This document shows, one piece after another, positions 22,401 through 31,500 of a stretch of DNA of 64,000 nt. The notes under the pieces were generated by a model that was given only the letters and a program-made list of their open reading frames with translations, searched no databases and was not told where the DNA came from. The stretch is from NCBI RefSeq assembly GCF_905220565.1, contig NC_059402.1, positions 736,001 through 800,000 of the forward strand, written 5' to 3'. Both the position numbers and the translations under genes were made by a program. Position 1 is the first letter of the stretch, and each line of letters starts with the position of its first letter. This DNA comes from Melitaea cinxia (lineage: Eukaryota; Arthropoda; Insecta; Lepidoptera; Nymphalidae).

Positions 22401-24413
22401 ATGGAGTCGCCGACACGTCGCATGAGGAGCCGCTGTATAGGAGCAAATCACCACGCCACTCATACACTTCACGCTTATTTGAATGCTTTATTACGCTGTT
22501 CTGTATATATCGCTCACTATATAATTGACTATATATATGATGTATATACTATGACCAAATTGTATCACTTTGGTTACGACACATGTACATGTACCTAACG
22601 GAAATGTAACGGAAACTAAATCATTCAATAATAAAACCATCATGTAAAAGGTATTTTTCAATAAAACAGTGATTGAAGTGTTTTTACGGTAACAATAAAA
22701 GACTAACAAGCGTAAATGTGAGAAATGACAGGATTCATAGAGGCTGGGTGTTAAAATTACCAGGTTTTATGTAAGCCTCGATACAACGGGCTGATTTTTT
22801 TGTACAGTGCATGATTTGTGTGGTTTTGTGTGTAAAGAGATGGCAGTTTTAGATTAATCTTTGAACAATTTGCCATCTTTTCCCCATTCCAACAAACAAG
22901 TTAATGGCAAAAAATGGCAGTTCATCAAAGCGTATACAGTAACTAAAATTTTGTTTGTAATTCGTGTTATCCTAAAAAAAATGGTGCCTTAACTTTTGCC
23001 AATTCCCAAGTCCAATATAGAGAGAGATAGAGATTGTAGGACCCCTACTTGCCATTAAGGCAGCTGCTACAATTGTTTTGATCATATTTAAAAACTTTAA
23101 TTTGAAAGGTTTTTCTAATAGAAGTGTTAATAATGCAGTGTTGCTATTTTAACATTAACTCAAAATAATTATTGATTTATTTTGTCTAACTTGAGTAACA
23201 CCATCAGAAGAGATTAGAAGGGCATAATTCACTACCGATATCTTGCCTTCTCAAATGTCCCTAAATCTATTTAGAAGATTTGCCTTGTCACGTTAGGCTG
23301 ATGGTTGTATCAACTGTACAAATTGCACATATCATGTGTAAATTTGAGTCTGAAGATCTGTACACGTTCGCAATGGTACAAAGCGCAATGTCGTGTGTAG
23401 AATGTGAAGCTGGAGAACTTCTCGACGAGCTGGGCGGACGGGCTCGCGTTCTGCGCGCTGCTGCACCACTTCCTGCCCGACGCCTTCGACTACTCCGCGC
23501 TCTCGGCCGACCGGCGCCGGCACAACTTCACGCTCGCCTTCAAAGTTGCCGAGTGAGACCATACGCTGTGTAATATCCAGTAGAGCTTTAGACATTGGAC
23601 CATTCGGCTGGAACTTTTAGATTTTTTTTTTATGTCACTAGGGCTCACCTGATGGTAAGCGATTACCGTAGCTTATAGACACCTGCAACACCAGAAGCAT
23701 CGCAAGCGCGTTGCCGACCCAATCCCCAATCCCCCCAGGAGCTCTGGTCACCTTACTCACCAACAGGAACATAATACTGCTTGAAAACAGTATTATTTAG
23801 CTGCGGTCTTCTGTAAGGTCGAGGTACTACCCCAGTCGGGCTGCTCCATATTTTGAGCAGGAAATTCCTGCTGTGCCCTACCTCAGATGACTCTAGGACC
23901 AAAGTCTTCCAAAGTTGGGATCAATGTGATGTTAAATTTATCACAGTTGTAACATTAACGAATGAAGTATAATGCGCGTCACGGTTCTTTATTGAACTGT
24001 GATAAAAGATTTATGAGTAAATAAATAATATTTTAGTAGATTTTCACACAAAGATCTGTGAATATTCTCATCACAATTCATGTGTAGTTTTAAAGTATAG
24101 TTTGGGACCCAATATAATCCATACTGTAGACAGTGCTGTAGATACACTCCTAAGTTCAACAGTAGTAACTCTTCTAACCACAACCTTCATTGTCAAATTA
24201 TAGCACTAAATAGTAGAACCTTATTTTAGAAAAATATAGCATAGTTAATGGTACAGAAGTTTTTCTATATCGAACTATGACTGTTCCAGTGAGAAGGCGG
24301 GCATCTACCCCCTCCTGGACGTGGACGACATGGTGGCGATGCGCAAGCCCGACTGGAAGTGCGTGTTCACGTACGTGCAGTCCATCTACCGCCGGTTCAA
24401 GGACGAGCGCTGA
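10312..24413 (+). CDS. smoothelin-like calponin-homology protein gene (exons summarised)
   Basis: A gene of at least eight coding exons: 10312-10407, 17332-17407, 17490-20614, 20940-21032, 21128-21221, 22009-22147, 23401-23552 and 24290-24413. Junction phases agree at all joins except after the 3.1-kb exon. The first two exons encode the charged N-terminal module of smoothelins (FDIDQCWDERVLRKLLDECT and then RRRLRSRIRTLM). The last three encode a complete type-3 CH domain: KERLLQWCRDKTRDYE, then FSTSWADGLAFCALLHHFLP, then KCVFTYVQSIYRRFKDER at the stop. Proteins of this family bind actin-associated structures in muscle and other contractile cells; in flies the counterpart is a long multi-isoform gene. 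The N-terminal start is not found with certainty (a weak candidate is at 2563). A poly(A) signal AATAAA lies at 24992-24997. Confidence 0.8.
10684..11001 (+). repeat. SINE-like family B copy with target duplication
   Basis: Complete copy of about 318 bp, from ctgtgtggctac to ggctgtaatgatg, flanked by the 11-bp direct repeat attttctatca (10673-10683 and 11002-11012). The 3' end carries the gaggcctatgtccagcagtg tail and a short ATG-rich terminus. It sits in the smoothelin intron in the same orientation as the gene. Confidence 0.85.
11180..11312. repeat. short MITE-like element with 20-bp inverted ends
   Basis: The ends tttaataaaacacttttttc (11180-11199) and gaaaaaagtgttttattaaa (11293-11312) are exact reverse complements. 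The interior has the block ttgattcccgacgtttcgg and caaccatggtcacggg, which I recognise as a frequent lepidopteran repeat. No coding frame; presumably non-autonomous. Confidence 0.65.
11711..12096 (+). repeat. dispersed repeat family D, interrupted by a MITE
   Basis: It starts with poly-T then atgtcacta, has blocks acggctcacctgatgg, gattaccgtagcttatagac and ctccaggagctctggtcacc, and ends accccagtcgggctgctcc. The same unit is found at 23627-23850 and, reversed, at 39262-39520, with a fragment at 4416-4540. A MITE (11727-11864) splits this copy just after the atgtcacta start. Confidence 0.75.
11727..11864. mobile_element. 138-bp palindromic MITE with TA target duplication
   Basis: The two halves are near-complete reverse complements: ccgagttgcacgaaa... 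at the left pairs with ...tttcgtgcaactcagc at the right, and internal blocks such as gattaaactaatttaatc occur in both arms. It is flanked by TA on both sides (11725-11726 and 11865-11866), which points to mobilisation by a Tc1/mariner-type transposase. It is inserted into a family D repeat, which gives independent evidence of insertion because uninterrupted copies exist. Confidence 0.8.
12593..12858 (-). repeat. dispersed repeat family C copy
   Basis: Contains acatcgacgagtaatacgag, caaaagtacttgtcagatctc and the end block gagaacctcctttttttgaa with gtcggtta. It aligns with the right part of the 222-925 copy in the same orientation. Confidence 0.65.
14329..14496 (-). CDS. candidate small secreted or membrane peptide, 55 codons
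   Basis: A minus-strand ATG frame of 55 codons. The first 20 residues, MRLTCAVICAVLAITPRQAE, look like a signal peptide. After a polar linker ending WPES comes a hydrophobic run (IVVVIICNALFTVVLLGLM), then a stop. Its N-terminal half (about 14400-14490) is far more GC-rich than the AT-rich intron around it, which suggests constraint. An acceptor-like aaaactgtcag lies about 42 nt upstream. No family is recognised and it lies inside the smoothelin intron on the opposite strand. Chance is a real alternative. Confidence 0.3.
   Translation of the reverse strand: MRLTCAVICAVLAITPRQAEVVSPGNRNQQWPESIVVVIICNALFTVVLLGLMYT
15583..16030 (+). repeat. dispersed repeat family C copy
   Basis: It starts gacgtccaaaaaggaggagg and ttctcaattcgat and continues with gtgaaccgatttagatgatt, gagatctaagaagtac and ttcgtcgacctacgttgtat, ending cgtttgcgagcaaaaacaat. 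It is the reverse orientation of the copy at 222-925. It appears to be a composite of two related half-units. Confidence 0.7.
16609..16945 (+). repeat. SINE-like family B, complete copy with 13-bp target duplication
   Basis: 337 bp from ctgtgtggctacggcac to the tail gcctatgtccagcagtgg and a (TATG)n terminus. It is flanked by exact direct repeats gtttcattaaatg at 16596-16608 and 16946-16958. This is the best copy for defining family B. The variable ATG-rich tail and target duplications indicate LINE-mediated retroposition. Confidence 0.9.
17332..17407 (+). CDS. smoothelin-like gene, second N-terminal exon
   Basis: The acceptor is tatgttttctag; the donor after CAAGAAG is gttcga, which is weak but keeps the frame. 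76 nt, entering in phase 0 and leaving one base, completed by CA of the next exon. It encodes LDECTDYDQRRRLRSRIRTL then MAEQE, an arginine-rich helix typical of the smoothelin N-terminal domain. An 82-bp intron separates it from the large exon. Confidence 0.75.
17490..20614 (+). CDS. smoothelin-like gene, large central exon with its own stop codon
   Basis: The acceptor is ttctgactctag at 17478-17489. The frame is open for 3.1 kb to TAG at 20612-20614. The first about 110 residues are Leu/Arg/Ala-rich and probably helical. A long Pro/Ser/Asn-rich, low-complexity and probably disordered middle follows, with polyproline runs (RPPPPGY, PPAPPAP). The last 200 residues are again GC-rich and carry basic phosphosite-like motifs RTKSMHLL and GRSRTMPTVSELQFLDE. 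No catalytic domain is present. Because the CH-domain exons lie downstream, this exon is either the last exon of a short isoform or is spliced out of from an internal donor that I cannot pin down. The next exon needs a phase-1 donor and none of good quality is seen near the end. Minus-strand open frames across it are shadows of its GC-rich codons. Confidence 0.8.
20615..20939 (+). other. possible 3' UTR of the short smoothelin isoform, or intron
   Basis: It begins GC-rich (20640-20760, including a C-rich run near 20715-20755) and contains a strong donor-like gcgtgagt at about 20654 that lies beyond the stop. There is no AATAAA signal before the next exon, so a short isoform ending here would need a variant signal. 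Confidence 0.4.
20940..21032 (+). CDS. smoothelin-like gene, Ser/Thr-rich linker exon
   Basis: The acceptor is cttccatttacag and the donor is gtattt. 93 nt, needing one base from the upstream exon and leaving one base, which pairs correctly with the next exon. It encodes EEEEVTTVTSSARRDSSEKT then VSSTTTTKTSK, a low-complexity linker. Confidence 0.7.
21128..21221 (+). CDS. smoothelin-like gene, linker exon before the CH domain
   Basis: The acceptor is attctaatag and the donor is gtaagt. 94 nt, with phases matching both neighbours. It encodes VIESMTRPAPKPVSPFAKFR followed by QLEKQNSTNSPN across the junction. A short conserved-looking PFAKFRQLE segment precedes the CH domain. Confidence 0.75.
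21222..22008 (+). other. smoothelin-like intron, 787 bp
   Basis: AT-rich first half and a GC-richer second half (about 21705-21990) with a short poly-G at 21920-21926. A minus-strand open frame crosses 21571-21879 without recognisable similarity. No repeat family of this window is found in it. Confidence 0.5.
22009..22147 (+). CDS. smoothelin-like gene, CH domain exon 1
   Basis: The acceptor is ggttgtag and the donor after GATTACGAG is gtacac. 139 nt, in frame. After a Ser/Pro linker it encodes the start of the CH domain, SAVTIKERLLQWCRDKTRDY, with the WCR motif typical of smoothelin-class CH domains. Confidence 0.85.
22148..23400 (+). other. smoothelin-like intron, 1.25 kb
   Basis: Short frames occur around 22278-22709 on both strands with no protein-like character. 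The rest is AT-rich single-copy-looking sequence; none of the repeat families described here was found. Confidence 0.5.
23401..23552 (+). CDS. smoothelin-like gene, CH domain exon 2
   Basis: The acceptor is tcgtgtgtag and the donor is gtgaga. 152 nt, leaving two bases. It encodes NVKLENFSTSWADGLAFCAL then LHHFLPDAFDYSALSADRRR and HNFTLAFKVA, the hydrophobic core of the CH fold. Confidence 0.9.
23627..23850 (+). repeat. dispersed repeat family D copy in smoothelin intron
   Basis: Poly-T plus atgtcacta start, gattaccgtagcttatagac, ggagctctggtcacc and the end accccagtcgggctgctcc align with the copy at 11711-12096, here without the MITE. The copy has lost the short segment before ggctcacctgatgg. 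The rest of this intron (23851-24289) is AT-rich with no further signal. Confidence 0.75.
24290..24413 (+). CDS. smoothelin-like gene, CH domain exon 3 and stop
   Basis: The acceptor is actgttccag. 124 nt ending at TGA 24411-24413. It encodes EKAGIYPLLDVDDMVAMRKP then DWKCVFTYVQSIYRRFKDER, the last helices of the CH domain, after which smoothelins normally end. This closes the gene at the expected place. Confidence 0.9.
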
Positions 24414-25022
24414 CGCCCCGCCCCAACCCCGCCCCGCCCCCTCGCCCCGGCCGCCCCGTGTCTCGGCGCCGGGGTGGGGCATCGTCCGGGAGCGTAGAGT
24501 AGTTGAACGTTAAGTCACAAATGTATCGCGGAAGATTTGAGTCCAAAGAGCGTCTGTTGTTGATATTGCTTGTTCGTGTTTATGTTTGCCAGATGTTTAC
24601 CCGCGGCGTCCGCCCGACTCGCCGTTTCTCCGAGCGCCGTCTCGTACAGAGTCCTCCTATTTATTGTAATCTCGAGATGTATGTGATTTCTTTATATTAG
24701 ATCGTAAGTTTGACTAACAGTTATATTTCGAGCGTTTATCTAGGTAATAGTATTTCTGATATTGTATTATCGCCACCCGACGCGCTATGACGAGGATCTC
24801 CTTAACTTATTTACCTACATAAGCGAGATGCATCCTCGCGGCCGTGTCGTTATGAAACTGTAATCCTAACATTTAAATTGTTTAATTTTTTACAATACGA
24901 CGTATTAATTTTATAACCGCTTGGAAATAATCTAATGTCTAATGATTCTTTGAATATTATAATTTATAATTAATTTATATGGATACAATGAAATAAATAT
25001 TATTAACATTTTTTTAAAATCG
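24414..25022 (+). other. 3' UTR of the smoothelin-like gene
   Basis: The first about 65 bp are C-rich, then the sequence becomes AT-rich. An AATAAA signal is present at 24992-24997. A short open frame at 24503-24700 is inside the UTR and has no recognised similarity. Confidence 0.6.
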
Positions 25023-25028
25023 TTTATT
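25023..25028 (-). terminator. poly(A) signal of the MARCH-type gene (minus strand)
   Basis: TTTATT on the plus strand reads AATAAA on the minus strand, about 290 bp past the MARCH stop codon at 25315. It is 25 bp from the plus-strand AATAAA of the smoothelin gene at 24992-24997, so the two transcripts end tail-to-tail. Confidence 0.5.
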
Positions 25029-25314
25029 ATTTCATATTAATCGTGTCCCGTATTAATGTCATCTAAGATTGGGTAAAGATCGCATCCGTCTCGCTACCAG
25101 AACCGATAATAGCAGTATTGTACAAGCACTCGTCGATATAATCAAGTATAAGAACAATTGAGACATTTTTAAATCCCAATAAATTTTCACCAACCCAATA
25201 ATAAATTATCAGTTATGAACTACTTTCAGGAAAGACCATTAAGATCAATCATAAAAAATAAATATGTCTATCATAACATTCGCAGAATAGTCTAAAATTT
25301 CGAAATAAAGGTCA

Positions 25315-25556
25315 CTAAGGTTCTGGTAGCGTATACGGCAGCGCCACCATGAAGGGGTCGGCGACGTTGGTGGCGCGGTCGGTGGCGCCAGTGTCGCGGA
25401 CGAGGTCGGGCTCGGGCACGACGGTGGCCAGCGACGCGCTGGACGCGCCCAGCGCCACGCGCACGTGCAGCGTGCTGTCGCGCCACGCGCGCCACGCCAG
25501 CTGGTGCTCCTGCACCTTGAGCAGCGCCCAGGTCGTCAGCAGGCCGTTCAGCGCGC
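25315..25556 (-). CDS. MARCH-type gene, last exon
   Basis: Minus-strand acceptor gtgacgcag directly before 25556; 242 nt to TAG at 25317-25315. Two leading bases complete a Gly codon with the G left by exon 2. It encodes ALNGLLTTWALLKVQEHQLA then WRAWRDSTLHVRVAL, the end of the second membrane helix and the juxtamembrane region, then an acidic, hydroxylated tail ending LPYTLPEP. GC content is strikingly high compared with flanking introns. Confidence 0.75.
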
Positions 25557-28500
25557 CTGCGTCACAGTCGCAATACATCACATCACGTCTCCATTATCTG
25601 TGGATGACTGTCATATTTTTTTTTTTTGGAATAGTCTTAAATAATAAACAAATATGACGTACTGCCGACCACAGACAATAGAGTAGTATTGTAAGTATAG
25701 TAAAGTGACACAAAGAGCAAATGAATGAACAATATTAATAAGCCATAGACGAAGATAAAATTCATTTTATGTTCAAATATTTAACGCTAACATAATGCTA
25801 AAATTATTTCAAAACCTAATAACATATTGAATATTTTTGCTAAGAATTAGTAGAGGTACAGAATTACGAAAAAAACAAAATATATTAATCGAGCATCGAG
25901 TATAAAAAGCAACAAATTTATATTTCGTTTATGTGAAATGGTCGGTAAAAAAGACGTCAAAAATAAAATTTACAACAAAATAGGGCCGCCTGTGTCTAGA
26001 AGAAAAGTCGACCCTATTAATATTATTGTCACATTATTTGTATTTGCTATGAATAAAAAACCTTGCGCCGGCAGCACACTCTCTCTAACATCTAAAAAAA
26101 GGACTAATAACATTTTCCTAAACGAAGCTCTCATTGGGTAATCCTAAGACTCATCCTAAAGTCTCAAATTTTTTTCCTGTGAACTACAGTAAACTTTTAT
26201 ACCATTGCTATGTGGTAAACTTTAATATTATATGGGATAGCGTTAAAAATGTTCAGGGTGAAATTGATATTCAGCAATATTCATAATATAAAATAAAAGC
26301 ATTACTATAAACACTTTACCATAAAAGATTGACATTTGCATTTTTTTGTAAGCATTTTTTTTGTTCTCAACATAAAAAAAAAGACAAAAAAAAAACAATT
26401 AATAACAAAAAACAAATTAATAACAAATCGCTTTACGGTAACATTATTTTATAATCTATTAACAAATTATAATTCTAAACAATTTTTAATATCATATCAA
26501 AAATTGACCGCTCCAGCGGGATTCGAACCTGCGTCTCCGACTGACCGTGTCGGCGCTCTAGCCAATTAAGCTATGGAACGATGTACCCGCTAGAGCGAAA
26601 TTTTTGATATGATGATTTTTATTTTCGGTTTGAGCGAACCGTGGCGCCGTCTATAGTGAGTTCTTTACAGAGACCCGTAACTATTCAAAGTTTCATATTA
26701 CAATGAAAATCTTTGACAGGAGACGACACCGTGCTATTTTTAATATGTACGATTTTATTTTTGTGTTACCCTCACATTAGGAATTCTAAACAATAGAATG
26801 AATGAATGAATAGTTACGGGTCTCTGTAATGAACTCACTATAGACGGCGCCACGGTTCGCTTAAACCGAAAATAAAAATCATCATATCAAAAATTTCGCT
26901 CTAGCGGGTACATCGTTCCATAGCTTAATTGGCTAGAGCGCCGACACGGTCAGTCGGAGACGCGGCTTCGAATCCCGCTGGAGCGGTCAATTTTTGATAT
27001 GATATTAAAAATTGTTTAGAATTCCTAATGTGAGGGTAACACAAAAATAAAATCGTACATATTAAATTATAATTCGTGAAAATTCAAAAAATAGTTAAAG
27101 AACATGGCCTATTTTATCGCTCATGCTGTTCATTCACTTATACTCATTCACCTCTAAAAATATTATAACCATATCCCTATTTGCCTTTTAAAAAAAAGAT
27201 ATTGAAATGTCATATTCAAAAATATTAGTTATCTGTACTCTCGTAATTCGTATTTTAATAGTTTTTATGTGTTTAAATGATAAATTGATATTTGTTTTTA
27301 GTTAAATAAATAGTACATGGAGTTTTACAATCAGGATGCTCTGTGCTGGTAAGTGTCAGTTACAAGCTTTTTCGAGTTTTTAGTGATTTTGTTTTTGTTT
27401 TTTGGCAATTCCCACTTGAATTGAATTATTTATATATTTGTTTGTGTTGTTTACTGTTAAGTGTACGTTGTAAGTAGTTTTTTTTTGTTTTTTGTATTTA
27501 AAAAATGGATACCGACCCGCCGGACCCCGGTGGGGGTAACAAAACCAACAGAAAAAGACCTTTAAACGATCCTTCTGACTCTGACCAGACTAAAAGGTTA
27601 GTTGTTAACCCATCTTCGTCGATTCCTTCAATTCAATTAACATACACCAGCCCCGAATTTCAAAACGACAAAAGGTTATACTCTTCGGATGATGCTGCTC
27701 CATTTGTTGTTCATGTCACCAAACCTGAGTCTGAATCCAATAGCGGTACGGTTCTTCGCCCTATTCAATTTGGACATTTCTTATTCAAAAACAACATCAA
27801 AAACATTGTAATGGATGGTATCAAGAGAATCGGTAGGAACCGAATTTCTATTGAATTTAGATCAGCCGAACATGCTAATCAATTCCTAGACCATCCCGCC
27901 CTTGGAGCTGCTGGATTTACCGCATTAATTCCATCTTATAGTGTATCTCGCATGGGAATTGTTCGAGATGTCCCAGTAGATTGGTCTATGGAGGAATTTG
28001 TAGCTAATTTAGAGGTTCCCCTTGGATACGGTAAGGTTATGAAAGCTAGGAGATTGAGCCGGAAAGCTGTTAATGATGGTTCCCCTACCTGGATCCCCAC
28101 CCAGTCAGTTGTCCTTACTTTTAATTCTCAAAAGCTCCCACCTCGTGTTTATTGTTTCTTCTCCTCTCTACCAGTTGAGACTTATCTATTACCAACAATA
28201 CAGTGTAACAAGTGCTGTAGATTTGGACATATTAAAGCACAATGTAGGTCCAAACCCAGATGCTATAAGTGCTCCCAGATGCATGAAGGCGAAACATGTA
28301 ATGTATCATCTCCTACATGTCTTTACTGCTCTGGTCCACACTCAGCAAATGATACTTCTTGCCCAGAATACTCTAGGCAGAAGTCCATTAAATTGATCAT
28401 GTCTCAAGAAAGCATATCTTACCTCGAAGCTTCTGCCAGATTCCCTCATGTAAGACGTTCATTTGCTGACTCTACAAGAATCTCTTCCTCTTCTCCTGCT

Positions 28501-31500
28501 TCCTCTATAAATAGAAAGAATACTCCTCTAACGACAATCTCCTATAAAAAAACAGTATTTACTCCTCGACGCCCTCCTCCCCCTATCACACCCGGCTATG
28601 ACAGTCATGCTCATAGGGAGATTGTAGAGACACCTGTTTCTGAATCTCCAAATGGATGTGCAGTCCCAAATGATTCTCTCTCTCCTAACGATAACGTTAT
28701 TGAACTTCTTACTTCTCTCCTGATCAACTTGCTTTCCCGGTTCAGTGATTCCGAGCTACCGAACAATATTCACAAAAACTTAACTCAGCTTGCAAACCTC
28801 ATTCCCAACAATGGAGCACATCATCCTACAGTGGAACTGTCGTAGCGTTAAAAACAAAATCCATGAATTATTATATTTAATTAAAAAGCACAATCCATTA
28901 ATTCTTGCCGTTCAGGAGACGTGGTTAAGACCTGGTTCTCATTTTAGAGTCCCAGGCTATACATGCCTCCGGGACGACAGGACTGATGGCAAAGCTGGAG
29001 TAGCCATACTGGTCTCCAGGAACTGTATATATTCTTCAGTTTCCATCCCCTCACACAGTGACTTAATCAATATTGTGGCTGTCCGCATTTTAAACATTAC
29101 TTTCTTCTCTGTGTATATACCTGAACCCAATATTAACGTCCTGTGTGAATTCTCATCTGTCCTCTCGTCTATTTCTCCCCCTACTGTTGTATTAGGTGAT
29201 TTTAACATTCATCACACATCTTGGGGTTCCCATTATTGTGATTATTTGTCCCCATATTTTTTAGATATCTTAGATGATTATAACCTTGTTATGTTAAATG
29301 ACGGGTCCCCCACTCGCAGAGTCTCCCCTCTACAAAACCCAAATAGTGCTGTAGACTTATCATTCTGCTCTGCATCCCTTTCTTCCCTATCCTCGTGGAC
29401 CATTCTCCCTCATTCTTTTGGCAGCGATCATTTTCCAATTGTTATATCACTATCATTCTCTTCTAGACCTACTGTTATCCCTATTCCCCCTAGATTGAAA
29501 TTTAATGTGGCCAAAGCAGATTGGTCACAGTTTGCAGCAATTACGGATAATGAAGTCAGTCATATCCCTCCTGTCCAATCAAATAACCTCCACCTAGTAT
29601 ATAATTATTTTAAAAATGCACTCTTGCAAAGTGCTGAAAAGGTAATTCCTTTAAAAGGCTCTGGCACTTTTAAAAGGACATCCCCTCCTTGGTGGGATGC
29701 TGATTGCTCAAATGCATGTAAGCGTCGCAAAGTTGCAGAGCGACAATACTCTCTTTCCATGAGTCTAGATAATTATTTAAATTATAAAAGAGTGGCAGCT
29801 GAAGTGAATAGACTACTCTCTGAAAAGAAAAAGAGTGGCTGGTACCACTTTTGCGAAAGTTTATCCCCTGCCTCTCACCCTTCTATTGTTTGGAAAAACA
29901 TTAGGAGATATAGAGGAACACTTTCTGCTAGTGATAACCATCAGTCCAATGACACATCTACTTGGATCAATGCCTTCTCGCAAAAGTTGGCACCTCTATC
30001 GGTCCCTTCATTGGAAGAGTGTACAACATACATAACCTCAAATCATATCCCATCAAATCAATTCGATGCCCCCTATTCTATGGAGGAATTTCAACTGGTT
30101 TTGCAGTCCTTAACAGACTCCTCTCCGGTGAGGATGGTATTCCTTATTCTTTTATTGTCAAGAGTGGTCCAGCTACTCAGAAGCTTTGCCTAGATATCTT
30201 AAATTATATATATCAATCGGAAGTTCCTCCAAATGAATGGCGAAGACAAATAGTTTTGCCTATCTTGAAACCGGGAAAACTTAGTACAGACCCATATGGC
30301 TATAGACCAATAGCATTATCGTCCAGTATCGCTAAGATCCTTGAACACCTTATTAAAAACCGATTGGAATGGATCATGGAAAGTGGAGGAGTCCTTTCCA
30401 AAACTCAATTCGGTTTTCGAAAAGGCTTTAGTACTATGGACAGCCTTGGGATCTTCATGACAGACTTACGCATTGCATTCTCTAAAAAAGAAACAGTTGT
30501 GGGAGTATTTCTTGATGTGGTATCTGCATATGATAACGTTCTTCTTCCGGTACTCAGGCAGAAAATGCTAAATCTGAGTATCCCTGTGAGGATGACAAAT
30601 TTTATCTACAACTATTTTTCTTCCCGCTCTATTATTATATCTACAAGACATTCTTCTTTCCCTCCAAGAATGGTGTGGAAAGGACTCCCTCAAGGCTCTG
30701 TTTTGAGTCCTCTCCTTTATAGTATATATACTCACGACTTAGACCTCTCAGTTAATTGTTTTTGCAATGTCCTTCAATATGCAGATGACCTATCACTATA
30801 TATTTCTTCCAAAGACATAAATGAATGCACTACTCGACTTAACTCTGCCATTGCCTATTTGAATGATTGGTTAGGTAATCATGGGCTGTCTATATCTATT
30901 GACAAAAGTACTGTAGTGGTTTTCTCTCGTTCCAGACTTGTTCCTGACATTAATATAACTAGTAACCAACAAGTTTTCCCGGTTAAAGATAGTGTAAGAT
31001 TCTTGGGTGTTTATCTGGACTCAAAGATGATCGGTATATATCACATTAATCACATAAACCAGAAATGTGAAAAGAACATTAATATGTTACGGTCCCTCTC
31101 AGGAGTATGGTGGGGCTCCCATCCTTATTCCCAGAAGCTACTTTATAATTCCCTTGTCCGTAGTCATTTAGACTATGGATCTTTTCTCTTAGAACCCTGT
31201 AATAAATTATCTTTAAAGTCATTAGACAAGATCCAGTCCAAATCACTAAGAATCATTATAGGCGCCATGCGATCCTCCCCGTTTAATGCTCTCCAAGTCG
31301 AATGTGTTGACCCTCCTCTTCATCTTCGAAGACAATACCTATCTGATAGATTCCTTTTTAAAGTCTTTCAATCCCACTATCACCCACTTATTAGTAAACT
31401 CCATACTCTTTCCCAACTCTTCTCTTCCTCTAATTATTGGTTGCACAAAGATCCCCCATGCCTCTTAATTAGTTACCAAAAACTGACTAGTCTCCCTTGC

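Larger units (their letters stand above)
26471..27064. repeat. tRNA-like palindromic repeat, longest copy (217-bp arms)
   Basis: Bases 26471-26687 and 26807-27023 are reverse complements with only a few mismatches; every paired position checked sums to 53494. Each arm carries a complete 72-nt tRNA-like module (26509-26580 minus, 26914-26985 plus). The loop (26688-26806) contains a terminal block of about 53 bp, aatatgtacgattttatttt to gaattctaaacaat, which recurs in the opposite orientation just right of the right arm up to 27064. Reading one arm with its block gives a unit of about 311 bp bounded by direct repeats, so this looks like two units joined head-to-head. No protein-coding frame. 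It lies in MARCH intron 2, 267 bp from the LINE. Confidence 0.85.

Noticed and set aside
26509..26580. Functional tRNA gene
   Set aside because: The cloverleaf forms, but the anticodon loop lacks U33, the T-stem is imperfect in this copy, and the module repeats in palindromic elements; a tRNA-derived repeat is more likely.
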